Assembly: GCA_019245415.1 (NCBI GenBank)
Contig: JAFARO010000004.1
Coordinates: 868,001 to 932,000, forward strand
DNA length: 64,000 bases
DNA from: Alphaproteobacteria bacterium
Lineage (GTDB): Bacteria; Pseudomonadota; Alphaproteobacteria; Micropepsales; Micropepsaceae
Direction of reading: 5' to 3'
Position 1 is the first letter of the stretch. Every line of letters starts with the position of its first letter. The translations under genes and the position numbers were made by a program. Below are positions 1 through 8,800 of the stretch, piece after piece. The notes below the pieces were generated by a model. That model was given only the letters and a program-made list of their open reading frames with translations. It did no database searches and was not told the DNA's origin.

Positions 1-1
1 G

Positions 2-85
2 GCGGCGGGCTTCGAAGTCTCGAGCTTCGCGGAGTCGAGCAAGGCGCTCGAAGACCTCTATTTCGCGGAGACGCGCAAGCCATGA
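2..85 (+). CDS. C-terminal end of an upstream gene, probably an ABC transporter ATP-binding subunit
   Basis: The first bases are an open frame ending FAETRKP before a TGA at 83-85. Only 27 residues are visible. The stretch SSKALEDLYFAET resembles the C-terminal tail of ABC-2 type exporter ATPases, which often end with a 'LEDvFle' motif. The stop overlaps the next start (ATGA), so the two genes are translationally coupled, and the next product is a multi-pass membrane protein as expected for the permease partner. The ATPase assignment is inference from this short tail and the context. Confidence 0.55.
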   Translation, partial: AAGFEVSSFAESSKALEDLYFAETRKP

Positions 86-1437
86 ACCCGGAGTTCCAGC
101 GAAATCTCTGGATCGAGCTGACGCCCAGGCGCATGATCCTCATGGCGGTGCTGCTCGCGCTCGCCTTCTTTGCCGCGGCGGTGTCGGGCGACATCAACCA
201 GACGCCGGCCGACGCGGCGCGCTGGCTGTTCGCCATCGTCGTCGTGGTCTGGGGTACGCGCAACGCGGCGACCGCCGTGGTGAGCGAGATCCGCGACCGC
301 ACCTGGGACATGCAGCGGCTGAGCGCCCTGGGGCCGGGCGCCATGATGTGGGGCAAGCTGTTCGGCGCGACGAGCTTCAACTGGTTCGGCGGCGCCCTCT
401 GCCTGGCGGTCATCGTCGGCGACGCGGCCATGCGTCGCGGCGCGGCCGCCGCCGCGGCCGACCTTGTGTACTACGTCGCCGTCGGCGTAATCGCACAGGC
501 AGCCGCATTCCTCGCAAGCCTTGTCGCGGTGCGCCGGCGCCAGTCGCATTCGCGCCTCGACGTGTTCGTCTACCAGGCGGTGGGGCTCGCCGCAGCGCTG
601 GCGGTCCACCAGATCTGGAGTGTCGCCCGCGTCGCGCCGGCCGCCCCGTGGAACGACCTGGTGTGGTGGGGGGTGCGGCTCGATGCGCGGGTGTTCCTGC
701 TGGCCTCGCTGGCGGTGTTCGCCGGATGGATCGTGACCGGCTGCTATCGCGAGATGCGCCTCGAGCTCATGATGCGCAACGGGATCGCGGTCTGGCTCGC
801 ATTCCTCGTTTTCATCGGCCTCTATGTCGCGGGGTTCGATGCTTGGCTGCCGACGAACCGGCTGGTTGCAGGCTACGACGCCGTGGCGCTGCGTCTTCTT
901 CTGGCGACGGCGGCGTATGCGATCCTGACCTATGCGATGGTGATCCTCGAGCCCAAGGACCGCGTCCATTACCGCTGGCTGGGAAGCCAGCTCTCGTCGG
1001 CGCGGCTGGGCGCTTTCTTTGGCGGCCTGCAGTCCTGGATGATGGCCTATGCGGCGGCGCTGGTCTGCGCCGCGGCCGCGGTCGCGCGGCTGGAACTGGC
1101 GCATCCCGACATGCAGGGGCCGCCGGCGCTCATCGCCGCCGGCCTCGGCTTCTTGACGCGCGACGTCGCGCTCTTCGTCGTCATGCGCAGCCGGCGCCGC
1201 GGCGATCTGGCGACGCTCGGCATCCTTCTCGCGGCCTATGTGCTGGTGCCGGCGATCCTCAAAGGGCTGGGTTTCGCAGCGCTTCTGGTGCTGTTCTTGC
1301 CCCAGCCGGAGGCGCCCAGCTGGATCGGCGCGGCGCTCGCCTGGGGCGAAGGACTGGCACTCGCGGCGCTCGCGCTCAGCGGCGCTTCAAGCCGGCGTAG
1401 TTCGGCTGGTCGATCAGAACCTTCTCCCGCGTCGTGA
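82..1437 (+). CDS. Multi-pass membrane protein, probable ABC-2 type exporter permease
   Basis: A 451-residue protein with about ten to twelve hydrophobic segments separated by short Arg-rich loops. It opens with a cytoplasmic stretch (MNPEFQRNLWIELTPRR) followed at once by a membrane helix, as in ABC-2 permeases. The phrase EIRDRTWDMQRLSALGPGAMMWGKLFG (given here only as a region, residues about 68-94) resembles the loop of such permeases in which the protein 'requires' its ATPase partner. The start overlaps the stop of the preceding ATPase-like gene. No substrate can be read from the sequence. The C-terminus is a Ser/Arg-rich tail and its last 60 bases overlap the convergent DUF6285 gene. 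Confidence 0.7.
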   Translation: MNPEFQRNLWIELTPRRMILMAVLLALAFFAAAVSGDINQTPADAARWLFAIVVVVWGTRNAATAVVSEIRDRTWDMQRLSALGPGAMMWGKLFGATSFNWFGGALCLAVIVGDAAMRRGAAAAAADLVYYVAVGVIAQAAAFLASLVAVRRRQSHSRLDVFVYQAVGLAAALAVHQIWSVARVAPAAPWNDLVWWGVRLDARVFLLASLAVFAGWIVTGCYREMRLELMMRNGIAVWLAFLVFIGLYVAGFDAWLPTNRLVAGYDAVALRLLLATAAYAILTYAMVILEPKDRVHYRWLGSQLSSARLGAFFGGLQSWMMAYAAALVCAAAAVARLELAHPDMQGPPALIAAGLGFLTRDVALFVVMRSRRRGDLATLGILLAAYVLVPAILKGLGFAALLVLFLPQPEAPSWIGAALAWGEGLALAALALSGASSRRSSAGRSEPSPAS

Positions 1438-1738
1438 CGGTCAGATGCTCGGCGAGGCCGGGCGTGTCCAGGCTGAAGGCACCGTCGCGGATGCGCCGGC
1501 AGAGTTCGCGATTGAGCTCTTCGAGCGTGCCGTCATGGCCGAGCAGGACAGCGAGACGTTCGCGCTCGTCCGCCGCCGATTGCGGGCCTTGGGCGAGTTC
1601 GCGCGCGACGATGCCCAGCGCATTGGCGGCGACGCGAGCATGAAAGGCGGTGTGACCCTTGAGCTCGGGCATGGCTTTCTGCTCGATGAAGTCGCGCACG
1701 GCCTCCACCAGTTCGCGCATCGAAGGCTGGTCCATCAT
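1376..1738 (-). CDS. DUF6285 domain protein
   Basis: About 120 residues, soluble and helical, with RELVEAVRDFIEQKAMPEL near the N-terminus and HARVAANALGIVARELAQGP following. This matches the small DUF6285 family that in actinobacteria and alphaproteobacteria is encoded beside an aminoglycoside-phosphotransferase-like protein and acyl-CoA dehydrogenases. The family has no established biochemical function. I place the start at the ATG at 1738 because a GGAG lies 6 nt upstream; an ATG four codons further up (1750) lacks this spacing. The phosphotransferase gene lies immediately upstream on the same strand, separated by a palindromic repeat, so the pair is conserved but may not be a tight operon here. 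Confidence 0.75.
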   Translation of the reverse strand: MMDQPSMRELVEAVRDFIEQKAMPELKGHTAFHARVAANALGIVARELAQGPQSAADERERLAVLLGHDGTLEELNRELCRRIRDGAFSLDTPGLAEHLTVTTREKVLIDQPNYAGLKRR

Positions 1739-1758
1739 GGACTTCTCCATCTCTTCAA

Positions 1759-1893
1759 ATTGTCATCCCCGGCCGAGCAGTGCGGTACGCACTGCGAGGG
1801 GAAGGGGACCCAGGTGGCGAGAACGAGCCTGCTCTGTCCGCCTGGGTCCCCTTGACCTCGCACCGCTGCGCGGTGCTCGCCGGGGATGACAAT
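1759..1893. repeat. Palindromic intergenic repeat, family D (GTCATCCCCGG ends)
   Basis: The element begins ATTGTCATCCCCGG and ends with the reverse complement CCGGGGATGACAAT, so the 14-bp ends form a perfect inverted repeat around about 107 bp. Inside, GGGGACCCAGG and CCTGGGTCCCC form a second nested stem. A related element with similar ends lies at 25966-26077. It sits between the two minus-strand genes of the phosphotransferase/DUF6285 pair. Confidence 0.8.
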
Positions 1894-1903
1894 CGGGACA
1901 GCA

Positions 1904-2884
1904 TCACGACTTTCCCCCCACGATCATGTTCACCAGGTCGATCTCGTTCTCCGAGCAGCGGCGGCCGATGGCGGCGCGTTCGACGGACCGGTCGAGCAGG
2001 AAGCCCTGGTACATCTTCATGCACATGATGCCCCATTTGAGCGAACCGTAGACGATCCAGGGACGCACGTCCTCGGCCGCGACGCGGATGCCGCTTTCCT
2101 CTTCGTAGCCGGCGAGCAGATCGGCGAGGTCGCCGAAGCCGCCGACCACCTTGTCCTGCACGCCGAAGCGCCAGGCCGCCGTGCAGATCCAGCCGATGTC
2201 CTCGAGCGGGTCGCCGATATGGGCGAGCTCCCAATCGAGCGCGGCTTCGAGTCCGGCGGGAGAGACGAGCAAATTGCCGAGGCGGAAATCGCCATGCACC
2301 AGCGTCTCGCGATCGCTCCTGATCAGGCGCGGCGCGAGCCATTGGAACGCCAGCTCGAACACCGGATGCGGATAATCGAAGGCATCGTAGTTGTCGCGAT
2401 AGGAAGCAAGCTGCGCCGGCCCGTCGACCACCGGGAGCAGTGCACGAAGATCATCAAGCTCCACGCGGTGGATGCGCGCCAGCGACCGGCCGCATTCGCG
2501 CGCCAACTTTGCCCGCGCACCGGCGAATGCATCGTCGCGCAGGATCTTGCGCGCGATGGTCTCGCCCGGCAGCCGATCCATCACATAGCCGTCTCCGGCG
2601 CCGTCGTGCGGCGCGAGCACATGGCGCACGCGCGGCGCCGCCACGCCGGCGGCGCGCGCGGCTTCGATGACGGCGGCCTCGGTGGAGAGAGGAATGCCTG
2701 TAGTCCGCGCAATGCCCGACGGTGCGCGGCGCAGGATCAGCGGCAGCGTTTCGCCCGCGCTGGCGCCGTCGAACGCCCAAGTCTCCTGGCTCGCGCCGCC
2801 GGAGAGGCGCACGAGGTTCTCGATGCGCATGCCGAGCGCGCGTTCGAGAGCGGGCAGGAAGTCGGGAAAGCGAATCTCTGCCAT
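1904..2884 (-). CDS. Aminoglycoside-phosphotransferase-like (APH/choline kinase fold) protein
   Basis: A 326-residue kinase-fold protein of the phosphotransferase family found with acyl-CoA dehydrogenases (ACAD10/11-like N-terminal domain). The catalytic HGDFRLGN loop is at residues 197-204 and the metal-binding Asp at DWE (about 217), followed by HIGDPLEDIGW. The reading frame is open for 46 more codons upstream, but that part encodes MAGLDPAI...GGHDE, the usual translation of the palindromic repeat at 2913-3003, so I start at the ATG at 2884. The likely role is in fatty acyl or sterol side-chain metabolism, which is inferred from family context. Downstream is the DUF6285 gene on the same strand. 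Confidence 0.85.
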   Translation of the reverse strand: MAEIRFPDFLPALERALGMRIENLVRLSGGASQETWAFDGASAGETLPLILRRAPSGIARTTGIPLSTEAAVIEAARAAGVAAPRVRHVLAPHDGAGDGYVMDRLPGETIARKILRDDAFAGARAKLARECGRSLARIHRVELDDLRALLPVVDGPAQLASYRDNYDAFDYPHPVFELAFQWLAPRLIRSDRETLVHGDFRLGNLLVSPAGLEAALDWELAHIGDPLEDIGWICTAAWRFGVQDKVVGGFGDLADLLAGYEEESGIRVAAEDVRPWIVYGSLKWGIMCMKMYQGFLLDRSVERAAIGRRCSENEIDLVNMIVGGKS

Positions 2885-2912
2885 GCGAATAACCGTCGGC
2901 CTTTGAACACCT

Positions 2913-3003
2913 TCGTCATGGCCGCCCTTGAGGCGGCCATCCAGAGTCATCCCGCTCGCTGGCGCTCGCTGCTGGATGGCCGGGTCAAGCCCGGCCATGA
3001 CGA
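2913..3003. repeat. Palindromic intergenic repeat, family C (GTCATGGCCG ends)
   Basis: TCGTCATGGCCG at the left end is matched by CGGCCATGACGA at the right end. Inner arms GGCGGCCATCCA and TGGATGGCCGGG also pair. The same element, with a different centre, occurs at 40198-40313. Its translation gives the recurrent pseudo-peptide MAGLDPAI, a common cause of over-long gene calls in alphaproteobacteria. Confidence 0.85.
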
Positions 3004-3031
3004 TAGATTGGAACAGGGACAAGCGGCAATC

Positions 3032-5110
3032 TCACCCCGTCCTGAGCAGGCGTACAGCTTCATCGCGTTCGAAGAGATAAAGCAACAGCCGCAGCGCCTC
3101 GCCGCGCGGTGATTTCAACTGGGGATCGCGGGAGAGCACCAGCCGCGCGTCGTCGCGCGCCATCGCCAGCAGGTCGGAATGGGCCGCGAGATCGGCGAGC
3201 CGGAACTCGGGCATGCCGCTTTGGCGCTTGCCGAGGAGCTCGCCCGCGCCGCGCAGACTTAAGTCTTCTTCGGCGATGACGAAGCCGTCGTCGGTCTCGC
3301 GCATGGTCTTGAGCCGGGCCCTGGCGGTCTCGCCCAAAGGAGGATGATAGACGAGCAGGCAGCTCGATTTTCCGGCGCCGCGTCCGACGCGGCCGCGCAG
3401 TTGGTGCAGCTGCGCCAGCCCGAAACGCTCGGCATGCTCGACCACCATGATCGTCGCTTCCGGCACGTCGACGCCGACTTCGATCACCGTCGTCGCGACC
3501 AGGATCTTGTCCTCGCCGCGCTTGAAGCGCTCCATCGCGGCGTCGCGCTCTTGTCCTTTCAGGCGCCCATGGACGAGGCCGACGGGAATGCCGAGCGCCT
3601 GGCGCAGTTCGCGCGCGCGCGCTTCGGCGGCGGCGAGGTCGCTCTTCTCGGACTCCTCGACCAGCGGGCAGACCCAATAGGCGCGGGCGCCTTTGGCAAT
3701 CGCTCCGCGCAAATGCGCGACCGCCTGGTCCAGCTTCTCGTCGGAGATCACGCGCGTTTCGACCGGCTTGCGGCCGGGCGGGCGGCCATGGATGCGCGAC
3801 ACGTCCATGTCGCCATAGGCAGTGAGGGCAAGCGTGCGCGGGATCGGCGTCGCGGTCATCACCAGCACGTCGGCGGGGCCCTTGCCCTGAAGCTGCATGC
3901 GCTGATGGACGCCGAAGCGGTGCTGCTCGTCGACGACCGCGAGGCCGAGATCGCGAAAACTCACGTCGTCGGAGAACAGCGCATGGGTGCCGACAAGGAT
4001 GTCGATCTCGCCCGCCCGCAGCGTGTCCAGTGTGCGTTCGCGCGCCGGTCCGCGCTCGCGCCCGGTGAGCAGCGCCATGCGCACGCCCGCCGCCTCGGCC
4101 AGCGGCGCCAGCGACGCCATGTGCTGGCGCGTCAGAAGTTCGGTCGGCGCCATCAGCGCGCCTTGGCAGCCGGACTCGACGGCCTTGAGCAGCGCCAGCA
4201 TCGCGACCACCGTCTTGCCGGCGCCGACATCGCCCTGCAGCAGGCGCAGCATCCGCGCGGGCGACGCCATGTCGGTCTCGATTTCGGCGAGCGCCTGCTG
4301 CTGGCCGTCGGTGAGCGCGAAGGGCAGCGCCGCGAGCGCCTTGCGCTTGAGAGTTCCGGTGCCGGCGAGCGCGCGGCCCTTCGGCGTCTTCAGGCGCGCG
4401 CGGATCATGTGAAGCGCAAGCTGGTTCGCCAGCAATTCGTCATAGGCGAGGCGCCGGCGCGCCGGCGTCGTCGGCGCGAGATCATCTTCGCGGACCGGTG
4501 CGTGCGCGGCCTGCAGCGCCTCATGGAACGATGTCCAGCCGCGCGCTTTGCGCATGGCCGCATCGTGCCACTCCGGCAATGGCTGCAGCTTGTCGAGCGC
4601 GGCGCGGACCGCCTTGTGCAGCGACTTCGCCGGCAGGCCTTCGGTCAGCGCATACACCGCCTCGTGCAGCGGAAGCTCGGCCGCCTTTGCCGGATCGAGC
4701 ACATAATCCGGATGCGGCATCTGCAACGCCTCGCGGAAGCGCTCGACACGACCGCTGACCAGACGTTGCGCGCCGACCGGCAACACCGATTTGAGATAGT
4801 CGGGCCGCGCGTGAAAGAAGACGAGATCGATCAGCGCGGTGTCGTCCGAACAGCGCACCACCCAGGGCCGGCTGGGCGTCGCGGGGCGCACATGCTCGAG
4901 CACGTTGAGCAGCAAGGTGGCGATGCGTCCGGCCTCGGCGCGGATCAGCTTCGGCCGCCAGGAACGGTCGATCACGCCGGCGGGCAGGTCGAAGATGAGA
5001 TCGATCAGCCGCGTCCCCGCGACGCGCGCGATCAGCTTCTCGATGCGCGGACCGACGCCCGGCAAGGTTCGCGTCTCGGCGAAAAGCGGAAAGAGAATCG
5101 CGGGCCGCAT
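3032..5110 (-). CDS. recG: ATP-dependent DNA helicase RecG
   Basis: A full-length 692-residue RecG, the superfamily 2 translocase that remodels stalled replication forks and branched recombination intermediates. The N-terminal part carries the wedge/OB domain (about residues 60-160). The motor follows, with Walker A GDVGAGKT at 293-300, APTELL at about 321, the DEQH box (VVDEQHRFG, about 392-400), TATPIPRTL and the C-terminal GRVGRG motif. The gene lies next to the repeat-containing gap that separates it from sdhE and mfd, which are divergent from it. This recG / sdhE-mfd arrangement is usual in alphaproteobacteria. No clear Shine-Dalgarno precedes the ATG at 5110. Confidence 0.97.
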   Translation of the reverse strand: MRPAILFPLFAETRTLPGVGPRIEKLIARVAGTRLIDLIFDLPAGVIDRSWRPKLIRAEAGRIATLLLNVLEHVRPATPSRPWVVRCSDDTALIDLVFFHARPDYLKSVLPVGAQRLVSGRVERFREALQMPHPDYVLDPAKAAELPLHEAVYALTEGLPAKSLHKAVRAALDKLQPLPEWHDAAMRKARGWTSFHEALQAAHAPVREDDLAPTTPARRRLAYDELLANQLALHMIRARLKTPKGRALAGTGTLKRKALAALPFALTDGQQQALAEIETDMASPARMLRLLQGDVGAGKTVVAMLALLKAVESGCQGALMAPTELLTRQHMASLAPLAEAAGVRMALLTGRERGPARERTLDTLRAGEIDILVGTHALFSDDVSFRDLGLAVVDEQHRFGVHQRMQLQGKGPADVLVMTATPIPRTLALTAYGDMDVSRIHGRPPGRKPVETRVISDEKLDQAVAHLRGAIAKGARAYWVCPLVEESEKSDLAAAEARARELRQALGIPVGLVHGRLKGQERDAAMERFKRGEDKILVATTVIEVGVDVPEATIMVVEHAERFGLAQLHQLRGRVGRGAGKSSCLLVYHPPLGETARARLKTMRETDDGFVIAEEDLSLRGAGELLGKRQSGMPEFRLADLAAHSDLLAMARDDARLVLSRDPQLKSPRGEALRLLLYLFERDEAVRLLRTG

Positions 5111-5161
5111 GTGGGGTGAAGATAAGGATTATGACGCTCTGCGTCATGCCGCACTCGTTGA

Positions 5162-5475
5162 TCCTCCCCCGCGCAGCGGGGGAGGGGACCGCGCGCAGCG
5201 CGGTGGAGGGGGCGGGCACGCGTGCCGGCTTCCGATCTTGAAGCGGGGCGCCTCTTTTGCTGCGAACCAATCATTCGGCCTTTGCGCGTTCCGGACAGCG
5301 CTGCTGCGCGAGGACGTGATGGAGCGCGGGTTGGCTCGCATCGTACAAGCGGCCGCCCCCTCCACCGCCTTCGGCGGTCCCCCTCCCCCCGGCTTCGCTT
5401 ACGCTACGCCGCGGCAAGTGAGGCTCATTTGGCACGCCGGAGCTTTGGCGTAGGCGGCCGTAAACGGGGAGGATT
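5162..5475. repeat. Composite family A palindromic repeat in the recG-sdhE gap
   Basis: The 411-base gap between the divergent recG and sdhE genes holds a left arm at 5162-5218 (CCTCCCCCGC...GGTGGAGGGGGCG) and a right arm at about 5352-5391 (CCGCCCCCTCCACCGCC...CCCCCTCCCC) plus a further AAACGGGGAGGATTTTT end at about 5462-5477. The arms belong to the same family as those at 20756-20879 and 41654-41764. About 130 bp of unrelated sequence lies between the arms, so the element may have been interrupted or two copies may be merged. I see no gene in this gap. Confidence 0.65.
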
Positions 5476-5486
5476 TTTGAGTTCGC

Positions 5487-5515
5487 TTGTTGTCACGTTC
5501 ACGCATCGCTATATC
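5487..5515 (+). promoter_or_regulatory. Candidate promoter of sdhE-mfd, possibly giving a leaderless mRNA
   Basis: TTGTTG at 5487-5492 and TATATC at 5510-5515 are separated by 17 bases. The expected transcription start would fall at about 5522, which is the A of the sdhE ATG. No Shine-Dalgarno is visible before that ATG (CTATATCCACCCC), so a leaderless message fits. This is inference from spacing only. Confidence 0.35.
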
Positions 5516-5521
5516 CACCCC

Positions 5522-5818
5522 ATGACCCAACCTGAAAAAGGCGGCTCGCAGGAGGCCCGCCGCAAACGGCTATTGTTCCGGGCCCAGCGGCGCGGCTTCA
5601 AGGAGGTCGATCTCGTCTTCGGATCGTTCGCCGCCGCGCACCTCGAGGCGATGAACGAAGCCGAGCTGGACGCCTTCGAGTTGCTGCTGGATGCGCCGGA
5701 CCAGGAGGTCTACGCCTGGCTCAGCCGCGGCGCGCCAGTTACCGCACGTTACGACACGCCGCTGCTCCACAAGATCAAGGCCTTCTGCACCCGCAAGAAC
5801 CCGACATGGAACGTCTGA
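5522..5818 (+). CDS. sdhE: FAD assembly factor SdhE (succinate dehydrogenase flavinylation)
   Basis: A 98-residue protein of the SdhE/DUF339 family, which promotes covalent attachment of FAD to the succinate dehydrogenase flavoprotein SdhA. The diagnostic RRGFKEVDLVFGSF segment (family motif R-R-G-x-x-E-x-D) is at about residues 20-33, followed by the LLDAPDQEVYAWLS helix typical of the fold. I start at the ATG at 5522, because upstream codons run into palindromic repeat sequence. The last 13 bases overlap the mfd start, so mfd is translationally coupled. The sdhE-mfd pair is common in alphaproteobacteria although the functions are unrelated. Confidence 0.93.
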   Translation: MTQPEKGGSQEARRKRLLFRAQRRGFKEVDLVFGSFAAAHLEAMNEAELDAFELLLDAPDQEVYAWLSRGAPVTARYDTPLLHKIKAFCTRKNPTWNV

Positions 5819-8800
5819 CCTATATCGCGCGCGAGCCCGGCCGCCTCACCGTCACCGGCGTGCCGGGCGGCTACGACGCCTATCTGGCGGCTGAGGCCGC
5901 GCAGCGCGGCAACGGCCTTGTCGTGCTGGTCGCGACGGAGGAACTGCACGCCGCGGCCCTGGTCGAAAGCATAAGGTTCTTCGCGCCCGACCTTGCGGTG
6001 CGGCATTTCCCGGCCTGGGACTGTCTGCCCTACGACCGCATGTCGCCCAAATCCGATATCGAGAGCGAAAGGCTCGCGACCTTGGCGGCGCTGACGCGGC
6101 TCCAAGGCGCGGCCGTGGTCGTGACGGTGGTGAACGCGCTGCTCCAGCGCGTGCCGCCGCGCGCGGCGATCGAAAGCGCGAGCTTCCACGCCCGGATCGG
6201 CAAGGACATCGGTTACGACAAGCTCACGGCCTTTCTCGCCGCCAACGGCTACGTCAACGCGAGCACGGTGCGCGAGCCGGGCGATTTCGCGCTGCGCGGC
6301 GGCATCGTCGATCTGTGGCCGCCGGGCAGCGAGCAGCCGCTGCGGCTCGACTTCTTCGGGCCGACGCTCGAGGCCATCCGACGCTTCGACGCCGAGACCC
6401 AGCTCTCCGGCGACAGCGTCGACGAGATCGAACTGCTGCCGGCGAGCGAGACGCCGCTGGATGCGAAGTCGATCAGCCGCTTCCGCGCCGGCTATGTCGC
6501 GCGCTTCGGGCCGGCGAGCGACGATCCGCTTTACGAGGCGGTGAGTGCCGGGCGCAAGGCGCAAGGCATGGAGCACTGGCTGCCGCTGTTCCACGAGACG
6601 CTGGAGACGCTGTTCGACTATGCGCCCAAGGCGCTGTTCCTGCTGTCGCATCAGAGCGAGGAAGCGAAGAACGCCAGGCTGGAACTGTTCCGCGACTATT
6701 ATGCGGCGCGCAAGGATCTCTTGATCCAGAAGGAGACCGATCCCAAGCACGCGGTGAAGGCGCCGCCGTACAAACCGCTGCCGCCGGAACAGCTCTATTT
6801 GACCGACGACGAGTGGAAGGCGGCGCTCGAGCGCCATCGCGTGCGCGATCTCTCGCCGTTCCAGGCGCCGGAGTCGAAACACTCGGTCGATGCCGGCGCG
6901 CGCCCGGGCCGCGATTTCGCGCCGGAGCGCAAGGCCAATGCCAACGTCTTCGAAGCGGCTGTCGGGCACATCAAGGCGCTCGACAGGAAAGTGCTGGTCG
7001 GCGCCTGGAGCGAAGGTTCGGTCGAGCGGCTCGGCGGCGTGCTCTCCGACCACGGATTGAAGGCGATCCGCCGCGTCAAGGATTGGCCGGATGCGCTCAA
7101 GCTCGCCAAAGGCGCGATCGGCATCGCCTGCCTCTCGGTCGAGCACGGTTTCGAGGCGCAGGACTTCGCGGTCGTCTCCGAGCAGGACATCCTGGGCGAC
7201 CGCATGGTGCGGCCGTCGCGCCACCGCCGCGCGCAGAACTTTCTGCAGGAGGCCTCGTCGCTCGCGCCCGGCGATCTGGTGACGCATATCGAACACGGCG
7301 TCGGGCGCTATCTCGGCCTCAAGACCATCGATGCCGCCGGCGCGCCGCACGATTGCCTGGAGCTGCAATATGACGGCGGCAAGCTGTTCCTGCCGGTGGA
7401 GAACATCGAGCTCCTGACGCGCTACGGCGCGGACGAGGGCACCGCGCAGTTGGATCGCCTCGGCGGCGCGGGTTGGCAGACGCGCAAGGCCAAGATGCGC
7501 GAGCGCGTGCGCGAGATGGCGGCGGAGCTCATCCGCATCGCCGCCGCGCGCGAGCTCAAGGCGCTGCCGGCGACCGATCCGCCGCAGGGTGTCTACGACG
7601 AATTCTGCGCGCGCTTTCCCTATCAGGAGACCGAGGACCAGGAGAAGGCCATCGCCGACACCATCGAGGACCTCGCCAAGGGCCGGCCGATGGATCGGCT
7701 GGTCTGCGGCGATGTCGGTTTCGGCAAGACGGAGGTGGCGCTGCGCGCGGCGTTCGTGGTGGCGATGTCGGGCCAGCAGGTCGCGGTGGTGGTGCCCACG
7801 ACGCTGCTCGCGCGCCAGCACTTTCGCACGTTCTGCGAAAGATTCGCGGGCTTTCCGGTGAAGCTGCGCCAGCTTTCGCGTTTCGTCGACGCCAAGGAGG
7901 CGCGCGAGACCCGCGCATCGCTCGAAAGCGGCGATGTCGACATCGTCATCGGCACCCATGCGCTGCTCTCCAAGAGCATCAAGTTCCGCAATCTCGGCAT
8001 GGTGGTGGTGGACGAGGAGCAGCATTTCGGCGTCGGCCACAAGGAGCGGCTGAAGGCGCTCAAGGCCGACGTGCACGTGCTGACGCTGACCGCGACGCCG
8101 ATCCCGCGCACCTTGCAGTTGGCGTTGTCCGGCGTGCGCGACCTGTCGCTGATCGCCACGCCGCCGATCGACCGCCTCGCGGTGCGCACTTTCGTCACGC
8201 CGTTCGATCCGCTCACGGTGCGCGAGGCGCTGCTGCGCGAGCATTATCGCGGCGGGCAGAGCTTCTATGTCGCGCCGCGCATCGCCGATCTGCGCGAGAT
8301 GGCGGAGTTCATCAAGGCGACGGTGCCGGAGGTGAAGGCGGCGGTCGCCCATGGGCAGCTCGCGTCCGGCGCGCTGGAGGACGTGATGACCGCGTTCTAC
8401 GATCGCCGTATCGACGTGCTGATCTCCACAAACATCGTGGAGAGCGGCCTCGACATCCCGAGCGCAAACACCTTGATCGTGCATCGCGCCGACATGTTTG
8501 GGCTGTCGCAGCTCTACCAGCTGCGCGGCCGCATCGGTCGCGGCAAGCAGCGCGCCTATGCCTATCTGACCACGCCGTCGGACCGCAAGCTGACCGAGAC
8601 CGCGGACCGCCGCCTTCAGGTGCTGCAATCGCTCGACCAATTGGGCGCCGGCTTCTCGGTCGCGAGCCACGATCTCGACATTCGCGGCGCGGGCAATCTG
8701 CTCGGCGAGGAGCAGTCCGGCCACGTCCGCGAGGTCGGCATCGAGCTGTATCAGGAGATGCTGGAGGAAGCCGTGGCGCAGATGCGTTCCGGCGCCACGG

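Noticed and set aside
58..1104. Long minus-strand frame opposite the first membrane protein
   Set aside because: Arg/His-rich low-quality translation, no ribosome site; the plus-strand frame has clear membrane helices and a coupled start.
2885..3022. N-terminal extension of the phosphotransferase
   Set aside because: The extra residues (MAGLDPAI...GGHDE) come from a palindromic repeat that is found elsewhere in the window.
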